A stretch of 64,000 nt of DNA, from NCBI RefSeq assembly GCF_000429765.1, contig NZ_AUCM01000007.1:124001-188000 (forward strand). The letters run 5' to 3'. This document shows, piece by piece, positions 17,568 to 26,664 of this stretch. The notes under the pieces were generated by a model. That model saw only the letters and a program-made list of their open reading frames with translations. It made no database searches and had not been told where the DNA came from. Position numbers and translations under genes: made by a program. The DNA comes from Gemmobacter nectariphilus DSM 15620. Its GTDB lineage: Bacteria > Pseudomonadota > Alphaproteobacteria > Rhodobacterales > Rhodobacteraceae. Numbering within the stretch: position 1 is the stretch's first letter; every line of letters begins with the position of its first letter.

Positions 17568-20500
17568 TCAGGCCCCCGGTGCCCGGCCGGTGGCGAACAG
17601 TTGCCGCACAAAGGCGCTGTCGGTCCAGCCGACCGAAACGGCCGGGTCAAAGATCGTCTCGCGCCCTTCGGACACCAGCGCCAGATATTTGCGGTATTCC
17701 TCGGCATCGTTGAAATGCTGGCGGCGGGCAACCTCGGCCTCGGCCTTGGCGCGGAAGGCGGCGGTGTATTTGAAATGCGCCAGCAACATCTCGCGCCGGG
17801 CCAGCCGGGTGCCGGCGACATAATGCAGCCCTTCGGTCAGCCGCATCCAGGGCCGATAGCGCAACAGCGCCAGCTTTTGCGCCACGAACAGTTCGGGCCG
17901 CGATCCGGGGATCAGCCGGTGGCGCAGGCCGCTGGTCCAGGTGGGCTGGTCGGAAAACGGCCCGCGCGCGGCCGATGTGGTCAGGAAGGGTTCGGCATCG
18001 GTGCAGCCGGCTTCGGCAAAGGGACTGCCCGCAAAGGTCGCCCCCGACAGCGGCCCCTGCGGATACATGTCCAGCATGTAAAGCCGCACGGCATCGGCAC
18101 CGGCGAAATCCGGCCCCGCCAGCAGCCCCGGCAGATCACCCCCGGCGGTGTCGTCCCAGACCAGCAATTCGTCAGCATCGGCGACCAGCGTCCAGGCGCC
18201 GGGGCGGAACGCGGCCAGCAGCGCCTCTTGCCAGGCGACGCCATACATGGACTTGCCATAGGGCGTGTCGACCGAGAACAGCGCCACATCGGGCTGGTCC
18301 AGCAGGTAATCCAGCGATCCATCGTCCGAGCCGTTATCGGCGATCAGAAAGCCGCCAACCCCCAGCGCGCGATAATGCGCCAGGAAATGCGGCAGCATGA
18401 ACATCTCGTTGCGCATGCAGGCCACCACGGCGACCGGCGCGGCGGCCACCTGGCGCAGCCGGTCCTGCGGGCTGACCAGATCGAGCGCATTCGATCCCGC
18501 GCCGAACCGCAGGGTCTGGAAGCTGGGCCAGATCTTGCCGCGCCGGGGCACCGGCAGGGCCGCTGCGGCGCGGACCTCGGGCTGGGTCAGATGGGTGTCC
18601 AGATGAGCAATGGCGATGCCTGCGCCGGCAAAGGGGCGCGGGCCGTTTTCCCATTGCGGCACCGTCACCCCCGAAGGGCCGGCCCGGCGTTCCACCGCCA
18701 CGCGCCAGCCCTGGCCCTGGACCCGCACCCCGCCAAGCGCCAGCAGATCGCCCAGCATCTTGTCTTCCATGAAGGACAGCCGGATCAGGCGCTGGCCTTC
18801 GGGGCTGTCTGCCATGTCCAGCGCAGTGGCCATGGCCCGGCGGCTGAGCACATAGCCCGATCCCCCGTCGGCATAGCTGGAGGGTTCGGGGGATTTGTCC
18901 AGTTCCATCCGGCCGCGGGGGCTGGCGGCCTTGGCCTGGTGCCAGGCGCGGTCCATCTGGCCACGCACCCGGCTGAGCGGGCGGCCCAGATAGTCGAACT
19001 TCAGATGCTGCAGGCTGGCGAACAGCGTCTCGACATCGACAAAGCAGTCGTCGTCGATCTTCATCACCCGGGCAAAGGGCGTATGGTCATGGACCCAGCG
19101 GATCATCGCCAGCGTCTTTTGCGGCAGGCCCTCGTAATCGTCGGGGGCATCCAGAAAGACGACATCGCCTTGCCGGGTTCCGGCCTCGGCGGGGCTGGCG
19201 CCGCCGACGACCACGACATAGGGAATGCCATGGGCGGCAAGATCGGACAACCAACCCGAACGCAAGGTCGGAATCCGGGTTTCCAGATAGGGCCGGCAGG
19301 AAAACACCACCACCAGCAGATCGTGCAAGGGCGAGCGGTCGGGCCAGGGCTGCGCGGTTGCCGGCAGCGCCGGGCTGCGCGCGGGGCCGGACAGGGCCGC
19401 CAGCACCCGGGCCAGCGCCCCCGGCAGCGGGGCGGGGCGCGCGGCCAGCCGGGCGCGCACGGCGACCAGCGCGGGCGCGGCATCGCGTTGCTGGCGTTCC
19501 GCAGCCGGCGTCGCGGCAGCCAGTGCAATCAGCCCGTCGGCCAGCCGGTCGGCGGCGGCGGTGCAGTCGGCCGGGCCATCGGCCAGCGCCTCCAGCACGG
19601 TCAGCCCCAGCCCCAGCCCCAGCCAGCCCCCCCGCGCCGAACACAGCGGCGCCAGATCGGCGATCAGCCCGTCCAGCAGATCGGGGGCACGGCCGGCCGC
19701 CGCATCGGCCAGCACGGGCGGCAGGCGGCGCGCCAGATCTTCCTGCAAGCGGATATGCGGCGCTTCGGGCACGCCGTCCCAGGCCGGGGGCACCGCCTGG
19801 GCCGCCAGATGCCGCAGCGCGGGATCCTCGGGGGCGGCCAGCCGGTCATCGGGAAAGATCAGATGGCGCAGCAGCGCCGCGCCCGGATCGGTCCCCGCCT
19901 GGCGCAGGCTGGCCAGATCGGGCGCCTGACCGGGGGCCAGCGGCACCTCGGCGGGGCCCATCAGGATACGGCGAAAGCGCGCCGCCTCGGGGTTGCGATA
20001 CCAGGTGAACAGCGCCAGCGCGCGGGCCATGCCGGCACGGTCCTGCGGGCCGGTCCCGGTCAGCTGATCCACCAGCAGGGCACAGGCCGCCTGGCCTTCG
20101 GCCAGCAAGGGATCGTCGGGCAGGCCGGCCGCAGCAAGCCCGGCCCAGAAGGCCGGGTCCAGCCCGTAGACTCGCAGCGCGAAATCGCGCAGGGGCGCGC
20201 GCAACCAACCCGGCCCGCGGTCGGCCCCGGCGAGCAGCCGCACCGAAACCCCGCGCAGCGCCGCGCAAGGCGTCCGCCCGGCATAGATTTCCGACTGAGC
20301 ATTCAGAAACCCGATCCAGGCATAGACGATATCCTCGGCCAGCTTTTCCGGCAGATCGGGCCGATCCAGCGCCATGGCCACCGCCGCGGCGATGGTGGGC
20401 GTCACCAGCCAGCCGGGCCGCGTCTCGGCCAGCCACCACAAAAGCGTGGGGATCTCCTCTGGCCGCCCGGCGCAGACCAGAAAGGGCATCAGGACCGAAT

Positions 20501-21704
20501 TGGTCCAGCGGTCGGTGCCCCAGGGGCGGGTCTCGAAGCTGACGCCTGCGGCACAGGCCGTCTGCCACAGGGTGGCAAAGGCACCCTGCAGGCAGAAGGG
20601 TTCGGCAAGACGCAGGAACAGCCGTTCCGCATCGGCCCTGGCCGGAAGATCGGCCAGCAGCGCGGACAGCAGCTTTGCCGGATCGGCGGGCGGATCCGCG
20701 CGCAGCCCCTGGGCCAGGGCGCGGACCAGCGCATCCTCGGCCACCATGCCTGGCGGCTGGGCCAGCGCGGGCAGCAATACCGGGGCCTGAAGGGTGGCGG
20801 GCAGCCCCTCGGCCAGAAAGGCGGTCAGGCCAAAGCGCGCGGCCGCCTGCCACAGCGCCGCCTGCACCTGCGGAGGCAGATCCGGCATGACCTTTGAGAA
20901 GCGGGTATGTTCCACCGCCTGCAAGGCGGCCAGATCGTCATGGTCCATCCGCTCGCCGGACGACAGCCGGTCCAGCGCCTTGCGCAGATCGTCCCGCGTC
21001 AGCGTCAGCCCCGCGCCCACCGGCGTGCCCTGGGCGTCGGCCAGCCGCAGCATGACCGGCGCCCCCGGATCTGCGCCTTGCCAGATGCGCCCTGGCAGCA
21101 GCGCGCCCGCCCGCCCCCCGTCACCAGGCAAGGCGGTCATCACAAGCGCCTCTGGCGCCGCGCCGGGCAGGCAGACGCGCGTTCCGCCTGGAACCGGGGC
21201 GATCAGCTCGAAGCGGTCGGTCAGGACAAGCCCGCCAGGATCGCTGCGCAGGATGTGGCGCGCAGCGCCCCCGGCCTGGTCCCCCGTCGCGCGCAAGCGC
21301 AGGCTTTCGGGCAAGATCCCGCCCTCGACGGTGACATGGGCAATGCGGTCCAGCCCCGGAAAGCCGCGCCGCAAGAACAGCCGCCCGTTGCGGTCGGGGC
21401 GCGGAAAGCGGTCGAAGACCGCGATGCGCGTGCCATCCAGCCAGACCGAGACCGCGCCGGTCTGAAACCGCACCTCGACCGTGCCGCCAACCGGGTCGAT
21501 CGCATGATCCAGCACGATTTCCCGCCGCCAGCCGGCCGCATCGCGCCGGTTGACCACCACGCGGTTTTCCAGCGGGCGCAGCGACAGGTGAAAGGGAACC
21601 GTGGCCCAGTCGGCATCGTGGAAGTTCAGATTGGCGACCTGATGAAAGGTGTAATCGGTGCGGCAGAAAAGGCTGGACCCGTTTTCCGGGCGAAAGTCGA
21701 TCAT
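17568..21704 (-). CDS. Giant multidomain glycosyltransferase with galectin-like N-terminus
   Basis: 1378 residues in at least four parts. (1) Residues 15-105 carry a galectin-like signature: H39-x-S41-x-R43-P, V51-N52, W59, E62 with galectin spacing (N to W is 7, W to E is 3). (2) Residues 110-780 are Ala/Leu/Pro-rich, probably helical, with no family I recognise. (3) About 790-1060 resemble GT31/Fringe-type enzymes: LLVVVFSCRPYLETRIPTLR, MKIDDDCFVD (DDD motif), YADGGSGYVLSRRAM and FMEDKMLGD. (4) About 1090-1378 is a GT2/GT92-like transferase: VVACMRNEMFMLPHFLAHYR, ADNGSDDGS, LVADADELLVWDD. The two catalytic parts suggest it adds two sugars in turn. It lies between a GT2 gene and neuB in the same operon. 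Acceptor and sugars are unknown. Confidence 0.78.
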   Translation of the reverse strand: MIDFRPENGSSLFCRTDYTFHQVANLNFHDADWATVPFHLSLRPLENRVVVNRRDAAGWRREIVLDHAIDPVGGTVEVRFQTGAVSVWLDGTRIAVFDRFPRPDRNGRLFLRRGFPGLDRIAHVTVEGGILPESLRLRATGDQAGGAARHILRSDPGGLVLTDRFELIAPVPGGTRVCLPGAAPEALVMTALPGDGGRAGALLPGRIWQGADPGAPVMLRLADAQGTPVGAGLTLTRDDLRKALDRLSSGERMDHDDLAALQAVEHTRFSKVMPDLPPQVQAALWQAAARFGLTAFLAEGLPATLQAPVLLPALAQPPGMVAEDALVRALAQGLRADPPADPAKLLSALLADLPARADAERLFLRLAEPFCLQGAFATLWQTACAAGVSFETRPWGTDRWTNSVLMPFLVCAGRPEEIPTLLWWLAETRPGWLVTPTIAAAVAMALDRPDLPEKLAEDIVYAWIGFLNAQSEIYAGRTPCAALRGVSVRLLAGADRGPGWLRAPLRDFALRVYGLDPAFWAGLAAAGLPDDPLLAEGQAACALLVDQLTGTGPQDRAGMARALALFTWYRNPEAARFRRILMGPAEVPLAPGQAPDLASLRQAGTDPGAALLRHLIFPDDRLAAPEDPALRHLAAQAVPPAWDGVPEAPHIRLQEDLARRLPPVLADAAAGRAPDLLDGLIADLAPLCSARGGWLGLGLGLTVLEALADGPADCTAAADRLADGLIALAAATPAAERQQRDAAPALVAVRARLAARPAPLPGALARVLAALSGPARSPALPATAQPWPDRSPLHDLLVVVFSCRPYLETRIPTLRSGWLSDLAAHGIPYVVVVGGASPAEAGTRQGDVVFLDAPDDYEGLPQKTLAMIRWVHDHTPFARVMKIDDDCFVDVETLFASLQHLKFDYLGRPLSRVRGQMDRAWHQAKAASPRGRMELDKSPEPSSYADGGSGYVLSRRAMATALDMADSPEGQRLIRLSFMEDKMLGDLLALGGVRVQGQGWRVAVERRAGPSGVTVPQWENGPRPFAGAGIAIAHLDTHLTQPEVRAAAALPVPRRGKIWPSFQTLRFGAGSNALDLVSPQDRLRQVAAAPVAVVACMRNEMFMLPHFLAHYRALGVGGFLIADNGSDDGSLDYLLDQPDVALFSVDTPYGKSMYGVAWQEALLAAFRPGAWTLVADADELLVWDDTAGGDLPGLLAGPDFAGADAVRLYMLDMYPQGPLSGATFAGSPFAEAGCTDAEPFLTTSAARGPFSDQPTWTSGLRHRLIPGSRPELFVAQKLALLRYRPWMRLTEGLHYVAGTRLARREMLLAHFKYTAAFRAKAEAEVARRQHFNDAEEYRKYLALVSEGRETIFDPAVSVGWTDSAFVRQLFATGRAPGA

Positions 21705-21779
21705 CGGAACGGACCTGTATCTTGAAAAGGCGGCAGCCCCGTTATGGTCGCAGGCGCAGCATGATGCAATCGGGGCCCG

Positions 21780-23591
21780 TCAGCCAACCAGCCCCAGCAG
21801 GCGCCGCATCCGGGGCGTGATCGACGGGTCAACCGCCCCCGCCCCCCGCGCCAGACCCGCGCGGCCCAGCATCGCCCGTGCCGCCAGCAGCCACAGCGCC
21901 AGCCGCAGCCAGGACCCTGGCGGGCGCAGATCGAGGCCCATGCGCAGGGCGCGCAGGGCCGTGCGCCGGGGGTCGGCCCCGGCAAGGGCGGGGCTGTCCA
22001 GCGCCGCCAGTATCGCCCCGGGCGCGGGCAAGGGCCGCGGGGCCGGCTGGGCCCCGGGAAAATCCACCCAGACCGGGCGGCGGATCAGCCCGGCCAGACA
22101 TCGCATGGCGGCCTCGTCGTCCAGCGGGGCGGCGGCGGCAATCGCCGTCGCATCGGCCAGCATCCGGCGGGCCGGACCGGGGGCCAGAAACTTGGCCGCA
22201 AGCAAGGGGTGATAGGGCTGCGCCCCCGGCCGCGCGGGGGCCAGAACCTGCCCTGGCGCCAAGGGCCCTGCCAGCCCCGCCGGATCGGCCCAGCCATCGC
22301 GGTAGCTGCCATCGCCTGGCCCGCGAAAGGCCGAGACCACCAGATCCGCGCCCTGCCCCAGCGCCGCATCGGCCCAGTGGCGCAAGGCGATGGGCTCTGC
22401 CCCGTCGCCGGCCCGCCACAGCACCAGCCCCGCCCCCCGTGCCAGCGCCGCCCCCGCAGCCCAGGCGGCCCAGGGGTCGGCCGGGGCCGTCACCGCCTGC
22501 ACCTGCCGGCCCGGACAGGTCGCCCTTGCGGCCATGGCCAGCGCCTCGGCCCCGGGTCCGGCCAGCACGATGTCCAGGCCCGCGATATCCTGGGCCGCCA
22601 GCGCGGCCAGACTGGCCCCCGCATCGCCCCCGTCCAGCGCCAGCACCACGCTGGCCGGCACCTTGCCCGCCAGCACACGCGCCAGCGAAGGGGACTGTGC
22701 CGGATCGAAGGTCAGGCCATGGCGGTCCAGATACTGCCGCGCCGCCGCCAGCCAGCGATCGCGCCGCCCGGCATCGCGCAGCACCGGGGCGCGTTCGGCC
22801 ATGAGCCGCGCCGCCAGCCGGGCAAAGGCCGCCTGCCCCCCCGGCAGCCCGCCCGGCGCCGTCATCAGGCCCTGCAACGCATCCAGCACCGGAAACTGGT
22901 CAAAGACCCGTTCGCTGTCGGTAGCGGTGATCTGGCCATGCCGGCCGCGGGTCTGCAGATAAAGCGGCTCGGGCAGGTGCAGCAGATGCCCGGCCCGGCC
23001 TGCCAGGTCCAGATAGAAGGCATGGTCCTCGAACCACAGCCCTTCGGCAAAGCGGGTCGCACCGATCAGATCGCGCCGATACAGCTTGTTCCAGGCCGAG
23101 GGGTAATGCGCGATCACCGACTCCCAGTCGGCCAGCGGCCAGCGCCGGGGCGCATCGGGCATCGGCGCCCCGTGGATCGCCGGATGCACCGTCTGCCGCC
23201 CGTCTGGCCAGCAATCGGCCACCGCACAGGCCACCCAGGGGCCACCATCGGCCCGCAATGCGGCCAGCATCCGCGACAGGAAGCCCGGATCAAGCCGGTC
23301 GTCGCCATCGAGAAAGGCAATGAAGTCTGCCCGCGCCAGCGCCAGCCCCGCATTGCGCGCCGCCGACAGCCCGCGGTTGTCCTGCCGGATCAGGCGAAAG
23401 CGCGGATCCTCCCCGATCGCCTCGCCCGCGATCCGGGCCGACCCGTCGGTCGAGCCATCGTCGATCACGATGGCCTCGAAGCCGGGAAAATCCTGCGCCC
23501 GCAGGCTGGCAATCGCCGCCCCGACATGGGCGGCGACATCATGCACGGGCACGATGACGGAAACGGCAGGCTGGTCGCGGTCCGGCGGCAT
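21780..23591 (-). CDS. GT2-family glycosyltransferase with degenerate second half
   Basis: 603 residues. The N-terminal domain is a classic GT-A fold: VSVIVPVHDVAAHVGAAIAS, VIDDGSTDGSARI, NRGLSAARNAGLALA and the DxD-type FLDGDDRLDPGFL (about residues 92-104), followed by SAWNKLYRRDLI and FEDHAFYLDL. The C-terminal half is Ala/Gly-rich and may hold a second, degenerate GT-like domain (SVVLALDGGDAGASLAALAA with no clear DxD). It is the first gene of the minus-strand run reaching 10916. The 252 bases to the divergent sulfotransferase start at 23844 should contain promoters, but none is clear-cut. Donor sugar unknown. Confidence 0.82.
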   Translation of the reverse strand: MPPDRDQPAVSVIVPVHDVAAHVGAAIASLRAQDFPGFEAIVIDDGSTDGSARIAGEAIGEDPRFRLIRQDNRGLSAARNAGLALARADFIAFLDGDDRLDPGFLSRMLAALRADGGPWVACAVADCWPDGRQTVHPAIHGAPMPDAPRRWPLADWESVIAHYPSAWNKLYRRDLIGATRFAEGLWFEDHAFYLDLAGRAGHLLHLPEPLYLQTRGRHGQITATDSERVFDQFPVLDALQGLMTAPGGLPGGQAAFARLAARLMAERAPVLRDAGRRDRWLAAARQYLDRHGLTFDPAQSPSLARVLAGKVPASVVLALDGGDAGASLAALAAQDIAGLDIVLAGPGAEALAMAARATCPGRQVQAVTAPADPWAAWAAGAALARGAGLVLWRAGDGAEPIALRHWADAALGQGADLVVSAFRGPGDGSYRDGWADPAGLAGPLAPGQVLAPARPGAQPYHPLLAAKFLAPGPARRMLADATAIAAAAPLDDEAAMRCLAGLIRRPVWVDFPGAQPAPRPLPAPGAILAALDSPALAGADPRRTALRALRMGLDLRPPGSWLRLALWLLAARAMLGRAGLARGAGAVDPSITPRMRRLLGLVG

Positions 23592-23843
23592 CCGATGGTT
23601 TTCGGCCAGCCGGCGCCCGGCGTAAAGGGGGTCCGGGGCATCATCGCCCGGACGCGCCGCAAGGGGGGCGCATCAGGCCTTGCCAGAAGGGCCGGATGCG
23701 CAGCCGGCCCATGCCCCGAACACAGGCAGGACAGGGCCTGTCACCCTGGCGGATTCAGCCGCAATGACCGGCGGCTAAGGATTTGCACTGCCCCACCTGC
23801 GGTGCTATTCGACATGGCATATTTGCGACCGGATCGGACAGAC

Positions 23844-24509
23844 ATGCTTATCAGCGTAGAGAAACGTTTCGTTTTCATCGCCAACACGAAGACGGCCTCC
23901 ACCTCGATCGAGCATATCCTGATCCCCTATTGCGAGGTGTTCCGCTCCGGGACGCCGCAGCGCAAGCATATCACGCTGCACGAAACCATTCAGAATTACC
24001 GCTTCCTGTTCGGCCAGCCCAACCATGTGCCGAACCGCTATTTCAAGTTCGGCGTGATGCGCGAGCCGCTGGACTGGATCGGATCGTGGTATCGCTACCG
24101 CAAGGGCAACCAGGTGCAAAGCCCCTTGCCGGCCCGCATGACCTTTGCCGATTTCTGGGCCGCCAAGGACTGGAACATCCTGCTCAAGAATAACGAGCCG
24201 AACCTGCAGCGGCGCATGTTCGTCGGGCCCAAGGGCGGGGTAATCGCCGATGTGATCATCCCCTATCACCGCCTGGACGAGATGCTGCGCGAGATCCTCG
24301 GCCTGCTGCGCATCCCCTATGATCTGCCGCGGGAAAATGTCAGCAAGATCGTGACGCCGCCGGACATCCCCCAGGAGATGCTGCCAGAGCTGCAGGAGTT
24401 CTACGCGGCAGACTATGCCCTGTGGAACAGGCTGGACGAGATCAACGCCAAGGGCATGGAAAAGCTGCGGGCGCTGCGGGCCGCGGCGCCTGCGCCCAAA
24501 AAGGCGTGA
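23844..24509 (+). CDS. Sulfotransferase-like protein 1
   Basis: 221 residues beginning MLISVEKRFVFIANTKTAST. NTKTAST corresponds to the 5'-phosphosulfate loop that binds PAPS in sulfotransferases (K-T-x-S/T-T/S). A second conserved part, KFGVMREPLDWIGSWYRYRKG (about residues 65-86), matches the 3'-phosphate-binding RxPxxRxxSxY region. Probably sulfates a carbohydrate. An in-frame ATG 30 bases upstream (23814) is possible, but the family usually starts close to the phosphate loop. The open frame continues far upstream, antisense to the GT2 gene, and is not coding there. Monocistronic; converges with the phage-like cassette. Confidence 0.75.
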   Translation: MLISVEKRFVFIANTKTASTSIEHILIPYCEVFRSGTPQRKHITLHETIQNYRFLFGQPNHVPNRYFKFGVMREPLDWIGSWYRYRKGNQVQSPLPARMTFADFWAAKDWNILLKNNEPNLQRRMFVGPKGGVIADVIIPYHRLDEMLREILGLLRIPYDLPRENVSKIVTPPDIPQEMLPELQEFYAADYALWNRLDEINAKGMEKLRALRAAAPAPKKA

Positions 24510-24516
24510 TCCCCCT

Positions 24517-24535
24517 GCCCGGGGTTCAGCCGGGC
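24517..24535. terminator. Short GC hairpin between convergent genes
   Basis: GCCCGG (24517-24522) pairs with CCGGGC (24530-24535) around a 7-base loop, just after the sulfotransferase stop at 24509 and before the convergent stop at 24558. No T tract. Confidence 0.35.
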
Positions 24536-24557
24536 TGACCAGCCCCTGCCTGCAAGG

Positions 24558-24938
24558 TCACGGCCAGCCGGTGTCGATATCGACAGTCCCGCCTGCCTCC
24601 AGATCGGCCAGCAACACCGCCTCGCGGTCGAAACACGCCTGGACATGGGCGCGGATCGCCGTGGCCAGCCCGATCACCTGCGGCGCGCTCAGGGTGACGA
24701 ACCCGCTCGCCGTTTTCCACTGGACCGAATAGCCGGGGTCCAGCATCGCCGCGACAGCCGCGCCCATCACGCGGGACTGGCTTTGATCGTCGGTCGCCAC
24801 GCTCACGCCGCCGACGGTGATGCCCGATGCGATGGCCACGTCGCGGCGCGCCTTGACGGCCGCGCGCCGTGCAGCGGCGGCCTCGGCGGCCTTGGCCTCG
24901 GCGGTGATCAGTTGCGACAGGTCGATGGCAATGGTCAT
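24558..24938 (-). CDS. DUF4376-like phage tail-associated protein
   Basis: 126 residues. An N-terminal Ala/Lys/Arg-rich helix (about residues 10-32) leads into SGITVGGVSVATDDQSQSRV, then VQWKTASGFVTLSAPQVIGL and AHVQACFDREA. This arrangement fits DUF4376, a domain common in phage and GTA-type tail or fibre accessory proteins, where it often acts as an assembly chaperone. Its ATG overlaps the stop of the preceding small gene (ATGA), which follows the DUF2793 gene by 11 bases, so the three are one cassette. No other phage gene is near. Confidence 0.7.
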   Translation of the reverse strand: MTIAIDLSQLITAEAKAAEAAAARRAAVKARRDVAIASGITVGGVSVATDDQSQSRVMGAAVAAMLDPGYSVQWKTASGFVTLSAPQVIGLATAIRAHVQACFDREAVLLADLEAGGTVDIDTGWP

Positions 24939-25282
24939 TCGGCGGCCTCCTGAATAGCCGGTTCCTCGGGCGCCCAGCAGGGCAGCGTGACGGGTCCGTC
25001 GCCAGTAAGGGTCAGCGGCGCCGGATGCGTCACGGCCCGCGCCTCGGGCGGGGCCGGATCGGGGATGGCCCCGTGCGGCAACAGCAGCGTCAGATGCAGC
25101 GCGCCGCCCGTGCGGGTGATCGGCCCGGCGATCCAGTCGCAGGCCACGGCCCCGGCTGGCAGGGTGGCGCCCTCGGGGATGGCGGACAGATCCAGCGCAG
25201 CGCCGTTGATCGTCAGCACGTCGCCCGCGCGGTGCAGGCTCAGCGCCGCGTCCGAGCGGATGGGGGACAGGGTGATGTGCAT
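24935..25282 (-). CDS. Small hypothetical protein of the phage-like cassette
   Basis: 115 residues, beta-rich: MHITLSPIRSDAALSLHRAG, then LTINGAALDLSAIPEGA, then LLLPHGAIPDPAPPEARAVT. I recognise no named domain. Short proteins of this kind commonly lie between a fibre gene and a DUF4376 gene in Rhodobacteraceae phage-like loci (from memory). AAGGAG precedes the ATG at good spacing, and the end is coupled to the DUF4376 gene by ATGA. Probably a fibre-associated structural or assembly protein; function not established. Confidence 0.65.
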   Translation of the reverse strand: MHITLSPIRSDAALSLHRAGDVLTINGAALDLSAIPEGATLPAGAVACDWIAGPITRTGGALHLTLLLPHGAIPDPAPPEARAVTHPAPLTLTGDGPVTLPCWAPEEPAIQEAAE

Positions 25283-25293
25283 GTGGGATCTCC

Positions 25294-26664
25294 TTAGAAC
25301 CAGCGACCTTCGGCCTTGACTGTTATCGTGAGGTCAGTCGCGCTGCTCTGGGTGGACAGAACTCGGATATTGGCGCAGGCCGTCACAGTTCGACTGGCGC
25401 AGTTGATCCAGCGTCCGTTCGTTCGTGCGTCTCCAAAGAGGGATGGCGTAGCGCCCGCCACAAAAGCCGCCGGATAGGTCCAGCTCATGGGGTCCGACGC
25501 CCACAGGGCGCCTGCGGCGGTGGTCGTGCCGCCTGTGACGACGATATCTTGCACGCAAAATTGCGTGCCGTCAGCCCAGCGAACATAGCTGCCGTTGGCA
25601 TTCGACCCGCGTTCGATAATCCCCCCGGTCGGCACGCCCGCAGACTGGCTGACCGTGCCAACGACGTCTCTCTGAGTATAGACCCGGCGCCATGCGGCCC
25701 AGGTGCCATTGGTGCAATGCCGGACCCAGAACAGCCCCGCATTGGCGCCGTTGGTCATGATATAGGTCTGGGCAGCGTAGGTGGCGCTGTAGGGATGGTG
25801 CACGATCACCCCGCCAAAGGCGCTGTCCGGCACATTGACCACGGTCGAGGACGACCCGACCCGATAGAAGCCGGCCCGCGCAATCGCATTGGCATCGTTG
25901 TCGGGGACATTCACCGCATGAGACGCCCCCAGCCCCCATGGCCCCCCGGTGCCGGTCTGGTTCACGTAATTGCCAAAGGCAAAGAGCCGCCCTGCCGTGG
26001 TATCGGCGGGCAACTGGGCAATCGCCGCCCCAGAAACCGTTCCCGTCGCGGCGGCAATGCTCAGCGCGGTGGTCCAGGTGGTGCCATCAGGACTGACCTT
26101 GATGGCAAAATCATCCGATCCGGCCGTGCCCATCTCGGCCCGGCCCGACCAGCCGGTCTGGAACAGCAGGCTGGCGGTATCGGCGGCCGCGGCCTTGTTC
26201 AGCTTCAGCTGATGCCCGGCCCCGATATGGGTGAACAGCGTGGCCGGCGATGCCACCGCCAGACGGTTGGCAGCATCGGCATCGGTTGCAACCCCGATCC
26301 GGGGAAAGCGTTGCGGCAGATCGGCCTGGGCCAGCCAGGCGGTTCCGGTCCAATGCACCGGGGCGCCTTCATCGATCACCTGCACCTGCCAGCCGGGCTG
26401 CGGGGCCAGAAAGACCCAGGCCCCCTGATCATGCAGCGCGATGGCCCCTTCGTGGCCGGCCCAGGCCCCGGTTGCGCCCGATGCCACGATCCAGCGCCCC
26501 CCCTGGGCCGGGAAGCCCGGCGGCGTGGCAATGCTGCGGCTGGCCACCGCCGGCTGGACCAGCACATCCAAGAGGCGCAGCGCCTCGTTGTGGGTGACGT
26601 GCTTTTGCGCCTGCGCCGGCTGGATCAGCGGCAGGGAAAGCACCGGCGACAGGTCATCAGACAT
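25294..26664 (-). CDS. DUF2793-containing phage fibre / GTA spike-like protein
   Basis: 456 residues. The N-terminal 110 or so residues (LPLIQPAQAQKHVTHNEALR, LDVLVQPAV, GRWIVASGATGAWAGHEG, FLAPQPGWQVQVIDE) are the DUF2793 domain, typical of alphaproteobacterial phage fibres. The middle and end are beta-rich with Ser/Thr/Gly, and YIMTNGANAGLFWVRHCTNG resembles the pyocin-knob/tail-fibre repeats of other phages. From memory, DUF2793 occurs in the head-spike proteins of the Rhodobacter gene transfer agent that bind the capsule. Start ATG 26664 has GGAGG upstream; an in-frame codon at 26691 is less likely. First gene of a three-gene minus-strand cassette embedded in polysaccharide genes. Confidence 0.75.
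   Translation of the reverse strand: MSDDLSPVLSLPLIQPAQAQKHVTHNEALRLLDVLVQPAVASRSIATPPGFPAQGGRWIVASGATGAWAGHEGAIALHDQGAWVFLAPQPGWQVQVIDEGAPVHWTGTAWLAQADLPQRFPRIGVATDADAANRLAVASPATLFTHIGAGHQLKLNKAAAADTASLLFQTGWSGRAEMGTAGSDDFAIKVSPDGTTWTTALSIAAATGTVSGAAIAQLPADTTAGRLFAFGNYVNQTGTGGPWGLGASHAVNVPDNDANAIARAGFYRVGSSSTVVNVPDSAFGGVIVHHPYSATYAAQTYIMTNGANAGLFWVRHCTNGTWAAWRRVYTQRDVVGTVSQSAGVPTGGIIERGSNANGSYVRWADGTQFCVQDIVVTGGTTTAAGALWASDPMSWTYPAAFVAGATPSLFGDARTNGRWINCASRTVTACANIRVLSTQSSATDLTITVKAEGRWF

Noticed and set aside
16599-20897. A plus-strand open reading frame of over 1400 codons opposite neuB and the giant glycosyltransferase
   Set aside because: It is antisense to two clearly conserved genes, is rich in Gln, Arg, Gly and Pro without domains, and is a common shadow in high-GC DNA.
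22209-23843. Upstream open frame fused to sulfotransferase 1
   Set aside because: It is antisense to the GT2 gene and lacks conserved motifs; the sulfotransferase fold starts at about 23844.
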